A stretch of DNA of 64,000 nucleotides from Viscum album. Lineage: Eukaryota; Streptophyta; Magnoliopsida; Santalales; Viscaceae. The DNA is taken from positions 1,019,297,343 to 1,019,361,342 of the forward strand of contig OY728159.1 of assembly GCA_963277665.1 (NCBI GenBank). Direction: 5' to 3'. Of the stretch, positions 47,530-60,199 are shown in pieces. The translations under genes were made by a program, and so were the position numbers. Within the stretch, counting starts at the first letter, position 1. The number at the start of each line of letters is the position of its first letter. The notes under the pieces are model-generated. The model saw only the letters and a list, made by a program, of their open reading frames with translations. It searched no databases and was not told the DNA's origin.

Positions 47530-48300
47530 CTATGGTAAATATACCCATATAATATATATAAATACATATATATATATATATAACTCCATATATATATATA
47601 TAATTAAATATAAATATATGTAAATATATATATATAAACAAATATATATATACACATACATGAATATATATATATATACCAACATAATATATATAAACAC
47701 ACACACACACACGTATATATACATATATATATATATGTATGTAATTTAATATAATTGTATAAAAACATAAATCTATATGAATCTATATAAATAAACATAT
47801 AAATATTTATAAATATTTATATATATACCCACATAATCTATATAAATACATATGCATATATATTTACATATATATATAATAAACACACAAAGACACACAC
47901 ATGCACACACACACACATATATATATATTCCCACACAAAATATATAAATACATACATACATATATATATGTATAAATAAATATATATAAATACTTATAAA
48001 TATATATATGTTATAAATAAATATAAGTAAATATATATGGATTTTAAATAAATATATATAAATAGAACTATATATATAATTATATATATATAAACATATA
48101 AATATACATAAATATTTACAAATACATATATTTATGTATGTATACATAAATACTAATATATGTAAATGTTTTTAAATATATATAAATATACATAAATATA
48201 CATAAATACATTCAAATATATACACTTGTAAATATATATATATATGTGTGTGTATATGTATATGTATATATTTGTGTGTGTGTTTATATGTATTTACATT
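47530..48300. repeat. TA-rich low-complexity tract
   Basis: About 770 bp of TATATA with AAATATATATAAA interruptions and short CACACACA/GTGTGTG runs (47695-47712, 47880-47918, 48245-48285). It opens long minus-strand frames made of Tyr/Ile/Cys/Val, which are artefacts. Confidence 0.92.
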
Positions 48301-49050
48301 CATATATAAATAATTACTGATTAATAAGCAATAATTAATAAATAACTAAAAATTTATTTAGTTTTAAAATAATTACTAAATAATTTATAATTATTAATTA
48401 ATTAAAATATTAAATAATATATGATTATAAATAATAAATATTAATTATTCAATAATTATTAATTATTAATTATTAATTATTTAACGGTAATTACAATTTT
48501 AACTATTTATTTATTATTAATAATTTTGATGTTGTTTTTTTTAAATAAAAGCTAAAATTCAATAATTAATTAAAAAATTCAGATTTAAGGATGGTTTTCA
48601 ATAATTATTGGCATCAATTTTCGAAAACCACCTCTAAAATAATAATAAAAACAATATAGTAGTACATATCCTCTAAAAACATTAAAATACAAAACAACAT
48701 AAGCAATTCACAAATAGAAAAACTCACTATAAGCAATTCAGTTATGAAACCAACAAAAAAATAGAAAACACACCAAGCATAGGAAAAGAACATTGGTCTC
48801 CATATGAACCAAAAAAATCAAAGACCAAATCATCCTAAAAATGGCACCAGATTCTCCACCTAAGGAGATCACTCTACCAAAACCCATCCTATAGGAGAAG
48901 TTCCTCAAAACTAGGTATCACTACAAATCCCATGCAACCCTAAGGGTCCTAAGTATAATGTCTAAACCTATGAATAACACAGTATATCTAAGGGAAGAAA
49001 GCTACTGGCTAAGAAAAATCATCCTAGCCTAGATTTATAATGATATCTAG
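48301..49050. other. Unclassified AT-rich sequence
   Basis: AATAATTATTAA-rich, then A-rich non-coding sequence up to the Copia-minus LTR. No gene recognised. Confidence 0.35.
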
Positions 49051-50603
49051 TGAAGAGGGGAAACAGTGCTGGTATACCCCAAAAAGACAAGGATCATGAA
49101 CATTATTGAATGTTCCAATGAGTAATGTAACAAAGTTTGAAAAATAAACAAGCAACACTAATGGTAAGCAATGAATGGGAAAAAAAGAAAACAACAATGA
49201 ATGCAAGAGATTTAACATGGTTCAGTACTAGTTGGTACTACTCCATGGAAATAACATCAACCTACTACATATTTTTATTAATACCCAAAAACCTTATAGA
49301 AAATAAATATATTTAACCAATAAAAATAATGGAATAAGAAAACTTCAATAGAAAAATGTAAAAGAATAGTGAAAATAAAATTCTCATGCACACAATCAGA
49401 TTTACCAATCGATCAAAAACAAATTTCCTTCAAGCATTTTTTGTGGAATTGGTAAATAACAGAAAGTCATGCCTCACAAATCGGATAACAATATCTAATA
49501 GAACATAGCACCAACAAATATCTATTCTCTAATTTAAATGGAAACATCGTGTATGGAAGGGTATGATTCCTCAAGATTCAATCAACTTCCAATGGATGGA
49601 TATCTCTCTCTTTCTCCCTAAAAGTATTATCAAGCTCTCTAAAACCTATTTATGAATTGATATGTATCAACATATTGATATCTTAGAAAAAATACTCTAG
49701 AAATACACCACATGATTGTAATAGAACAATAGAATTTGGAAATGAATGGTTGAAAAAAAATGAACCCTAACAACTTAATAATTTCACAAAACATAACATT
49801 AAACCATTCCTAAAGGTATTAAAATAGTTTGTGTAATGGTCATACCCACGTAAGGGTCAGTAAGACACTGTGTAAGGGTCACTGATCTACTATATAAGGG
49901 TGACTGTATTGTGCAAGGTTGTAGTGAATTATATGTAAGGGTAAGACCCATGACGTATGATTACCATGCGGCTCTCGTAAGGGTACCATACTACTGGTGT
50001 AAGGGTTATGACCTCCCACGTAAGGGAAACTGGTACCTTGTATAAATGTAAACAACAAATTCAATAGGCCACTTAAGGGTACCCCATGGCATGCCTAAGG
50101 GTATCCCATAGCTTATGTATAGGTAAACCATAGCTCATATAAGTTTAAACAATATCTCTCATAAGGGTGACACCCTTAAAACTTACGTCATGTAATGGTA
50201 CACCAGAGCTCAGTTAAGGATACATTGTGGCTACATAAGGGTAAAGTGTTCATAACAGAACTTCTTTAAGGGTAGTCTGTATAAAATAAAACCTATGTAA
50301 GGTTCCCCATGGACTCATTTAAGGGTAAACAAACCTATACAAGGTTTACATACGGGTCAGGTGAAACCCATGTAAAGGTAAATCCAAAGAAATGAAACTA
50401 CAGTGAGGGTCTCTAGAACATCATTAAGGGTAAAGGCAACTTCACAAAACTCACGTAATGGTAGAAAAAAATATTATGGTAAAATATAAAGGAATTAAAA
50501 AAATATTTTACAATTATAATTAATGTTAAACATTCCAAATAATAAATAATAGACTAATGAATATGTTAGTTTCATTTGGAATTAAAGCATGCTAAAATCA
50601 ACA
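49051..50603 (-). repeat. Copia-minus 3' LTR
   Basis: 1553 bp. On the minus strand it starts TGTTGATTTTAGCATGC after a degraded PPT, and it ends near TATACC..CCTCTTCA. The last 460 bp match 54708-54976 plus 63797-64000: GGTATACCCCAAAA, AAGAGATTTAACATGGTT and TTATAGAAAA blocks. It contains a GTAAGGGT minisatellite. Confidence 0.78.
49838..50465. repeat. GTAAGGGT minisatellite inside the Copia-minus LTR
   Basis: About 25 occurrences of GTAAGGGT or close variants (ATAAGGGT, TTAAGGGT, GTAATGGT, GTAAAGGT) spaced roughly 20-30 bp apart in 630 bp, separated by degenerate CCATGGCTCAT/CTCAC-like spacers. The conserved core and variable spacer indicate an old minisatellite of about 25 bp. The core resembles but is not the plant telomere heptamer. 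Confidence 0.8.
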
Positions 50604-50622
50604 AAATTTCACCATTTTCAAA
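50604..50622 (-). other. Copia-minus polypurine tract (degraded)
   Basis: The minus strand reads GAAAATGGTGAAATTT directly before TGTTGATT of the LTR, in the position of the copia AAGTGGGAGATT tract. Confidence 0.5.
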
Positions 50623-50689
50623 AAGAAACTAAAACAAAAGGATGATTTTCTTTCACCTAAATTTTATTCAAGTGTAATCAAGTTCAAGA

Positions 50690-51330
50690 TACCTAAGAAA
50701 TTCTTTAACTTCAGTAAATCTATATCATTGATCAAATGATCAATTGGATTTTCATCTGTGTGTATCTTAATGACACACACTATTCCACTATCAATAACTT
50801 ATATATTAATGTGAAGTATAATATCTATGTTCTTATACCAACCATGTAACACTAAATTTTTAGGCATATAAAGGAAATATTGAAAGATGAAATGTATATA
50901 AATAATAGATTTACTTTTATAGAGCATAGAAATTAAACCCCTAAGTCATATGGATTTTTTGATAGTTTTTGTCAGAACTATGTACTCAGGCTTCGTGGTT
51001 GTGAGGGACACCACTAATTTCATATTACACTTCCATTAAATACATCCTCCATATGAAATGAAGATATAACAAGTTAGTGATTTCCTACTATTAATATTTA
51101 TAGTAAATTCATGATCTGTATAACCAATCACTAATTCAGAATGATCAACATCCTCACCATATAATATTAAAAGACATATAGTAGAATGAATGTAACTTAA
51201 TAACCATTTAAGAGCATGCCAATTTGGATTTCTTGGATTTTCCATAAAATATCTCAATGTAATGATAGAAAAGGAAACACATGTTGTAATACAAATCATT
51301 CAATACATAATACTTCCCACTAAATTAGAA
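50690..51330 (-). pseudogene. rnh: Copia-minus RNase H remnant
   Basis: The minus frame 51299-51036 contains FMENPRNPNWHALKWLLSYI, LVIGYTDHEF and SRKSLTCYIFISYGG, matching the copia blocks S-P---HW-A-K-ILRYL, L-GYTDAD and SRKST-GY-F---GG. Downstream (about 50780-50690) KIHTDENPIDHLIN matches the C-terminal KI-T-ENPADMLTK. The first catalytic Asp (GYTD) is kept; the middle part with DE and CDN motifs is broken. Confidence 0.8.
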
Positions 51331-51339
51331 TATTGTATT

Positions 51340-52280
51340 CTTCTCATGTATTCAATATCAGAATCAATGGTAGGTGACTAATATAATGACAATTTAAAAT
51401 GATGAAAAAAAATAAAACTAACTCTAAAGCATAGAATAAATACCTCTTAAGCACTTTGAGGATATAATAATGTTGAAATATATAAACAATCCTATTCTTT
51501 CTATCCCTAATAATTTCCATTCCCAAAATTTTATTATCACAACCTAGATCTTTCATTTCAAAATATTAATTTAATTTAATTTTAACATGGTTGATTAATT
51601 TCATATGACAACATGTGAGTAAAATTTCATTAATATAAATCAGTAAATAAAGTAATAAATTTTTAACAATTTTAAAATATACAAATGCATGAAACTGACT
51701 CCTACTAAAACCATTTTTCAACATAAATAAATAAAACTTTTTGATCAATTTTCATGTATATTTTTTTAATCCATGTGATGATTTATTAAGAAAAAAATTG
51801 GATAGATTTAAATTCATGCTCAAACCCACTAAAATTAATTATATATAATTTTTCATTTAAATCACTATGTGAGAAAGAGGTTTCAACATCAATCAGTTCC
51901 ATATTAAATTATAAATAAGAATCAAAATAAAGTGGAATTCTTATTAAATAATTATTTATTTCATAATAAAAAATTTCAGAGTAATTGATTCCCTCTCTTT
52001 AAAGGAATCCCTTAGCTAAACTTATGGCCATATATTTAAATTTATTTTGTACATCATTGCATTATTTTTTCTTATAGATCCATATACAGCTTATCACCTT
52101 GTAATTACGTGGTTTAAAGAATTTGGACCAAGTATGGTTCTTTATTAGGTATGTTATCTCATCTTCCATTGTGGAAATCCAATTCTTAATTTTTTTGAAA
52201 TTGAAAACTTGATTGTAGATTTGGGGATCCTCTCCAACAAGATCCTCTACCACATGTATGGAAAAGGAAACCATATCATG
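51340..52280 (-). pseudogene. rt: Copia-minus reverse transcriptase remnant
   Basis: The minus frame 52274-52062 has MEDEITYLIKNHTWSKF and IWIYKKK, matching the RT N-terminus (M--E---L--N-TW-LV, KWV-K-K). Frame 51748-51566 has MLKNGFSRSQFHAFVYFKI and LLLYLLIYINEILLT, corresponding to GF--S--D-C-Y and the YVDD loop, where VDD has become INE. Frame 51556-51344 has MKDLGCDNKILGMEIIRDRK, matching MKDLG-AK-ILGM-I-RDR. Catalytic residues are lost and the blocks lie in different frames. Confidence 0.82.
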
Positions 52281-53500
52281 ATGGTTTTAGCTAGAATAAG
52301 GTTTAATGACCCTCACCATTTTATCTCTATTGATATGATAACCTTTAAGGACACTAGGAGATCCATAATAAGGAGCACCATCAAAATAAACCATGGATTC
52401 TAGATTGGGGGAAGAGAGGGAAAGACAAGAGGTATATGGATAATTCTCAATAATAGGCCCACTAATATTATGATGATAAACCTCAAGAACCCTATTCTAA
52501 GAAGAATCACCACTCACATCAATGGGAGGATATAATTTTGGAGTAAATGACTCTTTAAACACCACATCTCAACTAATAATACACTTCTAAAATCTAGGAT
52601 TATCTCTCTATATATTATACCCCATTACCCCCTTAGGAAACCCTGTAAAAATTCACTTTACATCCCTAAAATCATGCTTATATTTCTTTAAATGAGTATA
52701 GGAAGAGCATCCAAACACACTAGGATATCCATAGGATGGGGGTTGGTAGCTCCATAGCTCTATAAAAGTCTTAAAGAAATTGGTAGATCAGGGACACTGG
52801 TTTTTCAGTTATACTACTTTAGTGACATAATTTTCCAATAATGACTTGTGAAAGGCTAATCATGAAAGAATTCTATGAACCTAGTCATTAATAGTATGGT
52901 TCCTATGCCTAGCTAGATAATTATACTGAGTAGTGTGACTCACGGTTCAATGCCACAAAATTCCATCATCTTTAAAAAAAACTTACTAACTATCCTTGAT
53001 AGGTATTCAAGGTCATTATTATTCCATACAGACTTTAATTTATTTTCAGATCAATTTTATACATAGTCTTTCTGAGTATTACACACCTCAAATACATTAT
53101 ATTTATTTCGTAAAATATAAACCCAATCTTCCCTCGAAATGACATCTATAAAGGTCACAAATTAAGATCCTAATTCATATAAGGTAGTCCTATCTGGTCC
53201 CAAAAAATCAAAGTGAACGTACTGAAGTGGGAAACCATATTTAAAGATATATTTTTGAGAACTAATTCTTTTGGACTTACCCAAGACACACTCCCTAAAA
53301 AAGGGTAAGTTACTCATAGTATCTTAAGTAAGAATCCCTTTCTTGCACAATTATTTAATCCTTTAACACTCACATGTCTCAGCCACCTATTCTAAACCAT
53401 ATTGTTTTCACTATTAGTGACATAGGTTTTTCTCATTCTTTTTAATTGTGTTCTTCCATCAAGAACATATAACCCATTCATCATGGATCCTTTCATAGAC
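52281..53500 (-). pseudogene. int: Copia-minus integrase remnant
   Basis: On the minus strand, LRHVSVKGLNNCARKG (about 53390) matches the pre-integrase RLGHVS-KGL--L-KQG block. DWVYILRNKYNVFEV (about 53130) matches WVYFLK-K-EVF-KF of the core, and YPKGVMGYN with CIISDVVFKE-like residues (52680-52550) matches the end of integrase (F-GYP-GVKGY, ISRDVVFNE). Several stops and frame changes; the D,D35E triad cannot be traced. Confidence 0.7.
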
Positions 53501-54690
53501 ATGCGAGCTCCCTTGGACATTATTTTAATACCAAAGACATATTTAAAAGAGTAACCTTGATAATTCATATCACCTAATGATATGTGATTCCATTGTAAAT
53601 CTAGAACACATTGAACATATTACAAGGTGAAAAGATAATAGTTTGAGATCTTTAGCATAATAGAACCACTACCCATGAAACGACATATCTTTTTGTTTCC
53701 TAAAACTACCAATCCTTTAGATTCCTCAGTCAAGATACAAAAGTAATTCCAAACAGGGAACATATGGAACGAAATTCCTAAGTATAAAACCAATTCTGCA
53801 TGAAGAGTATCTTAGGATGCACACAACATCTCAACATATTCATTTCCTTGGTCAGAAGAGTAAATGATCACATTACTCTTTAGAAGGTTTTCCAATTTTC
53901 AAACCAAGGAATTTGTTTCTAACATTCCCAGGTTTCCCACAATGATAGTAGGTAACCTCTTTTATCTTGATTTAGACAAAGAGTCCCTAGATTGGTTATA
54001 GTTCTTTCCACCCTTCTTGATTTTACCTTTTTTCTTCCCTCTAGACTCTAGATGTGACCTCAAATTCATACACTCTACCTTAGGACTAACATTAGCCTTC
54101 CCATGAAACTCGTGAAAAAAAAACTTGACTTCATTTAAGGTAAAGGAATCTCAATCATAAATCATAGCATCAATAAGATATTCATTTGAACTATATAAAT
54201 AAATTAAAAGTATAATGTCTTGGTCCTTATCTTTAATACTAACATTCTTATTGGCTAATTCAAATAAAAGTTTATTGAACTCATCAAGGTGTGCCTAAAT
54301 GGTTGTTCTATGATGCATATTAAAGATATATAATTTCTTGATTCTTATGTTGATGTCCAATTATAGATAATTTCATATAATTTTTTTTCAAATTTAGACC
54401 AAATACCAATAAAAAAAGGTTCATAAGTGACCTATCATGTGACTTTATCAATTAACGGAAAGGATAAAAAGTTACGTGCTTTCATCAAAACATAAATAGG
54501 GATATCTAAATAGGTAATCACAATCTTTAAATCAGTGAACTAACATGAAAGGGGTTTCTAATGTCTAAAAATTTCATCTTGCATCACCTAATGGACTATC
54601 AGGTCTTGTATTTTTATTCTCTACAAATTAAAATTGTTATTCAGATGAATTTATCAATTTCTTTCTTATTGAAATCCATATCTTATTTGT
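53501..54690 (-). pseudogene. gag: Copia-minus gag and protease remnant
   Basis: At 53910-53955 the minus strand reads YYHCGKPGNVRNKF, a CCHC zinc knuckle (CYHCGKPGHVRRNC in this family) with three of four ligands replaced. Upstream towards the PBS (54690) only gag-like composition remains. It is placed correctly between PBS and integrase. Non-functional. Confidence 0.6.
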
Positions 54691-54692
54691 GA

Positions 54693-54707
54693 GGCTCTGA
54701 TACCAAC
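54693..54707 (-). other. Copia-minus primer binding site
   Basis: The minus strand reads GTTGGTATCAGAGCC, with 12 bases identical to the tRNA-iMet complement TGGTATCAGAGC. It abuts the 5' LTR and fixes the orientation. Confidence 0.92.
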
Positions 54708-54976
54708 TTTAGAGGTGAACTGACATTTGTATACCCCAAAATTCAAAGGATTGTGTATATTGTAGATTTTTTTAACTAGTAATGGAATAAATTTTTACAA
54801 ATAAAAAAATAATAATAGTAAAAAAAAATGATTAAATAAGAAGGAAAGAAAAAAAACAAAAAACACAAGAGATTTAACATGGTTTGGTGCCATTTGGTCC
54901 TACACCATAGCAAGAACACTGTCCTACTGACTATTTTCATTAACACGCAAATATATTATAGAAAAATATGAATTTT
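54708..54976 (-). repeat. Copia-minus 5' LTR, first part
   Basis: Matches 49051-49320, then is cut by Copia-plus. Confidence 0.78.
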
Positions 54977-56505
54977 TTTTTGGAAAACATATCTCAGGGT
55001 GTCATCATGGTGTTTTGGGGTGATTTTGTTTGTTGACGAAGCTAGATGACCGCAATTCAGTATGGTTGGTGTTTCAGAAGCATATGTTTAAGGTGGTGTA
55101 GTTCCCATGTGTTTTACAAATGTTTCGGCCTCAAAATAAAGAGTTTTTCTTATGGAAAAGGATGTTTTTTCTCAAAGGAGTTTGCTGACTGTGGTTCACA
55201 GACCATAAATCTTAGAGTATGCGGACCGTATAGTAGCACAGTAGCACTATGAGAACCATAAAGGAGGTATGTGAACTGCGAAGCACACTATGAAAACATA
55301 TAGATAAATCAGTTTGTGGGAGCCTCTTAACTCATGGTAGGATTTTAGTTCATGGTAATATCATCGTTTTCATATTGATTTGGTGATTTAATGAGCCAAA
55401 AAGAGTTTTTGTTTGCGGGTGACATCAACTACCACAAAGGACAAAGGCGCTATATGGACCGCATAGAAATTTTGTGATGAAGGTTGTACCATATCAAAGA
55501 TTTGGGTAATTTTTATTAATTAGTTTGCGGGATTTATTTTCCTATATAAAGGATCCTAATCACATTAATATATGGAGTGAATTTCATTTGAGAAGATCAT
55601 CATTGGATGAATTCGGGTAAGTCTGATGTAATTTGTGAGGGAGGATTCTATGAAGGAGAAGAGTTTCATGAGTAGACAATTCTATAAAGGAGATATTTCA
55701 TGAAGACTATTTGTGTAAGGGTTTTGCAAAGATCAGTAGCTCTCAACAGAAAAGGTACCACGAAGGAAAGATGGTCCAGAAAGAATCAGCGGTTCATGAG
55801 GCATTTTTCAACCTTAAAGTATAGGCAACCCATGAAGAAAAGGTTGTTTTTGAATCACTCGTACCATGCGGCACATTTTAGTTCTATGAAATATAGTTCA
55901 TGGTGGGTGAAAGGAAACTCACAAAGTGTTTAGAATAGTTTCCAAAAGAAATTTCTACAAAATAACACTACACAAAAAAAATGGATTATATCTTATGGTT
56001 GAAAATATGACTTCAACAGAGCATCTACCTACAATTTAGGATGCATTCATTGTTTTTAACTAAGGGACCTACATGTCCATAAATTTTGTGTGTATCTTTT
56101 CCAAAATAGTGATCAAAGGAAGAGGAATAAGGTGATCCATTTCACCATCCATTGAAAGATAGTTAGGGAGTGACACTTGGGAAAGCAGTGAGATGAACTT
56201 AAACATTGTAAAGGCAATGAGCCTAGTCATAGAATTGATCTATCCTAATTCTTGATTTGACAGTGATCCTTAGTAAATTTGGTACAATAACACATTGTCT
56301 TTGTATGCTCCTTGGACATATCTCAGTGAGGGTGAACCAAGTAAAATCATTGTGTATCATGCATGATTTTAGTTTTGTTCATACATTTCTATTGTAAAGG
56401 GGGAGAATATATTTTTTACAATGAAACAATATCAAAAAGGAGAATTTGTTTTAATATTTCATACCCTAATTTACCCCTAGAGTATTTAACCTATTTGGGA
56501 TAATA
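54977..56505 (+). repeat. Copia-plus 5' LTR
   Basis: Matches 62247-63796: TTTGTTGACGAAGCTAGAT with TTTGTTGAAAAAGCTAGAT, ATATGTTTAAGGTGGTGTAG in both, GTGAGGGAGGATTCTATGAA-like blocks in both, and TTGTTTTAATATTTCATACCC near the end. Confidence 0.82.
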
Positions 56506-56507
56506 AT

Positions 56508-56517
56508 TGGTAGGAGA
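56508..56517 (+). other. Copia-plus primer binding site (decayed)
   Basis: TGGTAGGAGA against TGGTATCAGA, two mismatches, at the end of the LTR alignment. Confidence 0.5.
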
Positions 56518-56689
56518 TCTAAAGTTTAACTTCAATATTTATTTCTTAGGGGTTTCATTGGAGGTTATCCATCATAAAAGGATTCTGATCTTTGATGGGA
56601 ACAATTTCTAATTATGTAATAATAAGATGTCGCACTACTTATGACCTTTATTAATGGATGTATTTATAGCATCTATATAAGGAATTTCC

Positions 56690-57500
56690 TCCATTATCGA
56701 TAGTGGTTGTTTATCTAAATCTTAACAAAGGGAATTGGATGCTGACAGCAAAGGAATTAATGCTTTAAGGGGATCCATATCCAATGAAATATATAATAAT
56801 GTGATGTCATGTAAGTCTTCATGTTATATGTAGGAAAATATTATAAATACTTATGATGGTGACTCAAAATTTAGAGAAATAAAGATTTGGGTTATATGGA
56901 AAAAGTTTGAAGATCTAAGAATGCACTTAAATGATTTTATAGATTCATTCATTGACCGGGTGAATATTACTCTGGAAGACATGTGTGGTATCAGAAAAAT
57001 TATTAAAGATGGAAATATTGTCAATTGAATATTGATAAGACTTCCACCTCAGTTCAATCAGAAATTTTTTTCATTAGAAGATAAAGAAACCAAGGAGATC
57101 ACATTGGATAGCTTACAAAGTACTCTTATTGTATACAATATGAGAAATGATGATAATGAGTCTTTGGAAAAATGTAAATTCAAAATAAGTGGAATTAATG
57201 GCCATAAATAAGCTCTCCATTAAATATGGTTAAGAATAAGAAGATATTGATGAGGTGATGTCTTTCCTTTCCTCAAATCTCCAAAGTGGAAAAGGAATGT
57301 ACAAAGGGAAACTCCCACTTGCATTACTTCAATGTGGAAAGGTTAGACATCTTGCAACAAGGTTCCACAAGAAGTTTCAAGAAGATAATGTGGATGAATT
57401 TGAAATTATCAGGATGAAGATATCAGCCTCCATGAAAGGTGAGAAAAATTTTAAGAAAAAATTCTTCAAAAAGAAGAATCTTCTTTCAAAATAAGATGAT
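56690..57500 (+). pseudogene. gag: Copia-plus gag remnant
   Basis: The frame 57255-57494 has SGKGMYKGKLPLALLQCGKVRHLATRF (first 20 residues from about 57288), matching the SIRE-type KGKYKGKLP-KCFNCGKVGHFA-KC zinc knuckle with two Cys lost. Upstream fragments such as the ICRKIL/LPPQFNQK block (about 57040) fit gag. Stops are frequent before 57250. Confidence 0.68.
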
Positions 57501-58659
57501 AGTTCAAAAGATTATAAGGAAGAAGAGTATAAGGACTATAAGGATCCTGAAGCAGATGGTATGGTGAAATTTGTTAGTAGTTCCCAAAAAAAGGAAGAAA
57601 GTGACAATGAAAAAGGAGAATCCGAAGGAAGAGTTGACCTTCATGTTGAATTATAAGTCACGCTTTAAAAGATAGAAATTTCAATTTCCAGAAAAAATAA
57701 AGCCAACAGGGTGGTCCATGATGCCAAACTCTTTATGCAGGATTAGTAAGAAGATAATTTTGAGATGATAGATGAAATTTAAAAAATTAAGTCTTCAAAT
57801 ATAGAGAACTCAGATATGATCAGTTTGTACAAGCTCAAAGTTTTATAATAAAAAGGGTGATTGATTGTTTTAATAATACAGAAAAGGATCAAGAAAAAAT
57901 CATCAAAAATATTGAGGAGGTGGTTTTCAACCTGTGTAGGAAATTTAATGATTAGGATAAAATATTAACTTCATAAAAGAATGTCTCAAAGGTATTATAA
58001 AATGTAAAAGTATAGTTCAATGAATCTATCAAATTGTAAATTTAATGCCAAAATAAGAAAATGGTTTATATAAACATTACAGCTAGTATGGGGATTGATC
58101 GAAAATATAAAGAAGTAATGGTTTAAGTCGGACCAAAAATACCCACATTGAGATTAAAGATATATTTGGATACCAATCAGAACTATAATATTTATAGAAC
58201 CCAAAGGAAAACCATTAGTGTATTAGTGACACATAGGAATGCACCTCACATTAGATATTGTTGTTGTGTAAAGATGAGACACTCACAAAATATCTACTCC
58301 ATAACCAAGAGGTATCAAAGGGAATGAGACCAATAGAGGTATCCATATAGATTTCAATATTCTAGGATATAATTTGATGGTCACTGTTTTGGTGGTAGAG
58401 GATTTAGACACATGGAAAGATAATTATCATCAACAATGAAGAGGCATGTGCTGAATAAATATGAATTTGGTCATAATAAACTGATAAATGTATCAATAAA
58501 TGAGATGAAAATACAAAATCGATTTTCATCTAGGCTAGATGAATATAGTCCATCATAATTTGAGGAAGATCATGATTATAAATCTGTATCATGTATGAAG
58601 TTAAAAACATAGATCAAATGTAAGAGAGATGAACTAGCATTAGTTGTAGATATTTCTTT

Positions 58660-59130
58660 TAAAGCATCTGATCACACTAGAATATGGATCATTGATAGTT
58701 GATGCACCTCCCATATAATAAGATGTAAAGAACTAGTGATAGGAATAATATATGACAACAAATGTATATTGAGATTTGGTAATGATGAAGTCTTCAAAAT
58801 TATTATCTTGGGAAAATAAAAGTTTGTAGCAAAATATATGAGACATGCAGATGTTTTCATTGTTGAATGTCTCAATCACAACTTAATAAGTGTTAGTCAA
58901 TTATGTAAATTAGGAAATTCCATAATATTTTCCAATAAATTATGTTTCTTCAAGGAAAAATATAGTATAGTTATTTTGAATGGAAAGAATATTAAAGGGA
59001 ATCTATACCTTGTTATTTAAGAAGAAGATACGAGCTTTTAGTCCAAGGTAAAAGAAAACATGTGATGGAATAAACGTCTTAGTCACTTGAGAAAAGACAT
59101 CCAGGTTAGATCTTGTAAAATGTGATGTTA
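58660..59130 (+). pseudogene. pr: Copia-plus protease and pre-integrase remnant
   Basis: RIWIIDS, stop, CTSHI (about 58680) matches the protease active site W-IDSGCS-HMTG, with the Gly codon now a stop. The frame 58838-59020 has ADVFIVECLNHNLISVSQLC, then LGNSIIFSNKLCFFKEK and KGNLYLV, closely following the V-YVEGLKHNLLSVSQ-CD--- block. WNKRLSHLRKD (about 59063) is the GAG pre-integrase W-KRLGHA block. Confidence 0.78.
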
Positions 59131-59990
59131 CTTGACACCTCCCTAGGTTATCATGTGATCATACTCATATGTGTGATTCTCATCAATAATGGATGATCAT
59201 TTGAAAGTCATATAAGGAAAATCTTATGAGTACTCATGTGATCATACTCATATGTGTGATCTTTGTCAACGATACTTGAATTGGTGTGTATTGATGTGTG
59301 AATACCTATTTCACAAAGATATACTGATGGGAGGAGATATTATGTTCTCTTTATTGATGATTTTAGTAGAATGGAATGAGTTTCATTCATCACTCGCTAA
59401 TCTGAGGTGTTTAGTTGAATAAAAAATTATCCAAGGAAATTTGAAAAGGTGCTTGGTCAAAAAAATCCTGAAGATTCAAAAAGATAATGGAACAGAGTTC
59501 AAAAATACACAAGTGGAGGATTATCTCAAGAAACATTTGATAAGGCACCAAGTTTGAACAGTAAGAACTCCATAACAAAATGGATTAGTTCAGATAAGAA
59601 ATCAAATTATCAACAACAAGGCTATAACAATTCTCATTGAGAAAGGTCTTCCAAAGATGTTTTGGAAATAAGAAATGATGAAATCAGTCTACACATCATA
59701 GAGTTTTTTATTATGTCTAAATAAAGAGAAAACTTCATATGGGCTATGGTGTGGAATGAATCCAATGTTGAAGTACTTTATAGTCTTTGGAAGTAAGTGT
59801 TTCATTATCAATAAGGATAAACACATGAAGTTTAAATCCTGTGGAGATGAAGGCGTATTCCTTGGGTACTCAATAAAAATCAAAGCATATAAATGTTTCA
59901 ATAAGAGTCTAGGAAAGTTATTTGAATGCAATGATGTCACTATAATAGATAATTATTAGAATATTCATCAAATACATGATCAGTCTTAGG
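59131..59990 (+). pseudogene. int: Copia-plus integrase remnant
   Basis: RRYYVLFIDDFSRM (about 59338) matches RGGKRY-L-IVDDFSR-TW with the first catalytic Asp. Later the frame 59756-59959 has MLKYFIVFGSKCFIINKDKH, KSCGDEGVFLGYSIKIKAYK and FNKSLGK, matching YF-VFGCKCFILN, -DEGIFLGYS--SKAYRVFNK. A 27-bp direct repeat (59151-59177, 59234-59260) lies in its HHCC region. No intact triad. Confidence 0.8.
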
Positions 59991-60199
59991 AATAAATTGA
60001 TGAATAGATAAGAAGCCTAGAGGAAGTTCCAGTTTTAGAGGCTAATTCAAAAGAAGATTAAGATAATTATAAGGATGAACACACACTATTATATGTATGA
60101 AAACTAAAAATTCAAGATGAAATTTACAAAAAAAAATATCATTGGTGATCAGACAATGCTAGTTCAAACATGAATAATGAATTCATTGAAGCATGAATC

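Noticed and set aside
47498..48147. Minus-strand frames rich in Tyr and Ile
   Set aside because: Translation of TA/CA microsatellite.
49838..50465. Regularly spaced repeats that might suggest a CRISPR array
   Set aside because: Core is only 8 bp, spacing is irregular, it lies inside a retrotransposon LTR, and the DNA is eukaryotic.
55046..55933. Two open frames (68 and 77 codons) in the Copia-plus 5' LTR
   Set aside because: They lie in LTR sequence, are not conserved in the 3' LTR and have no known domain.
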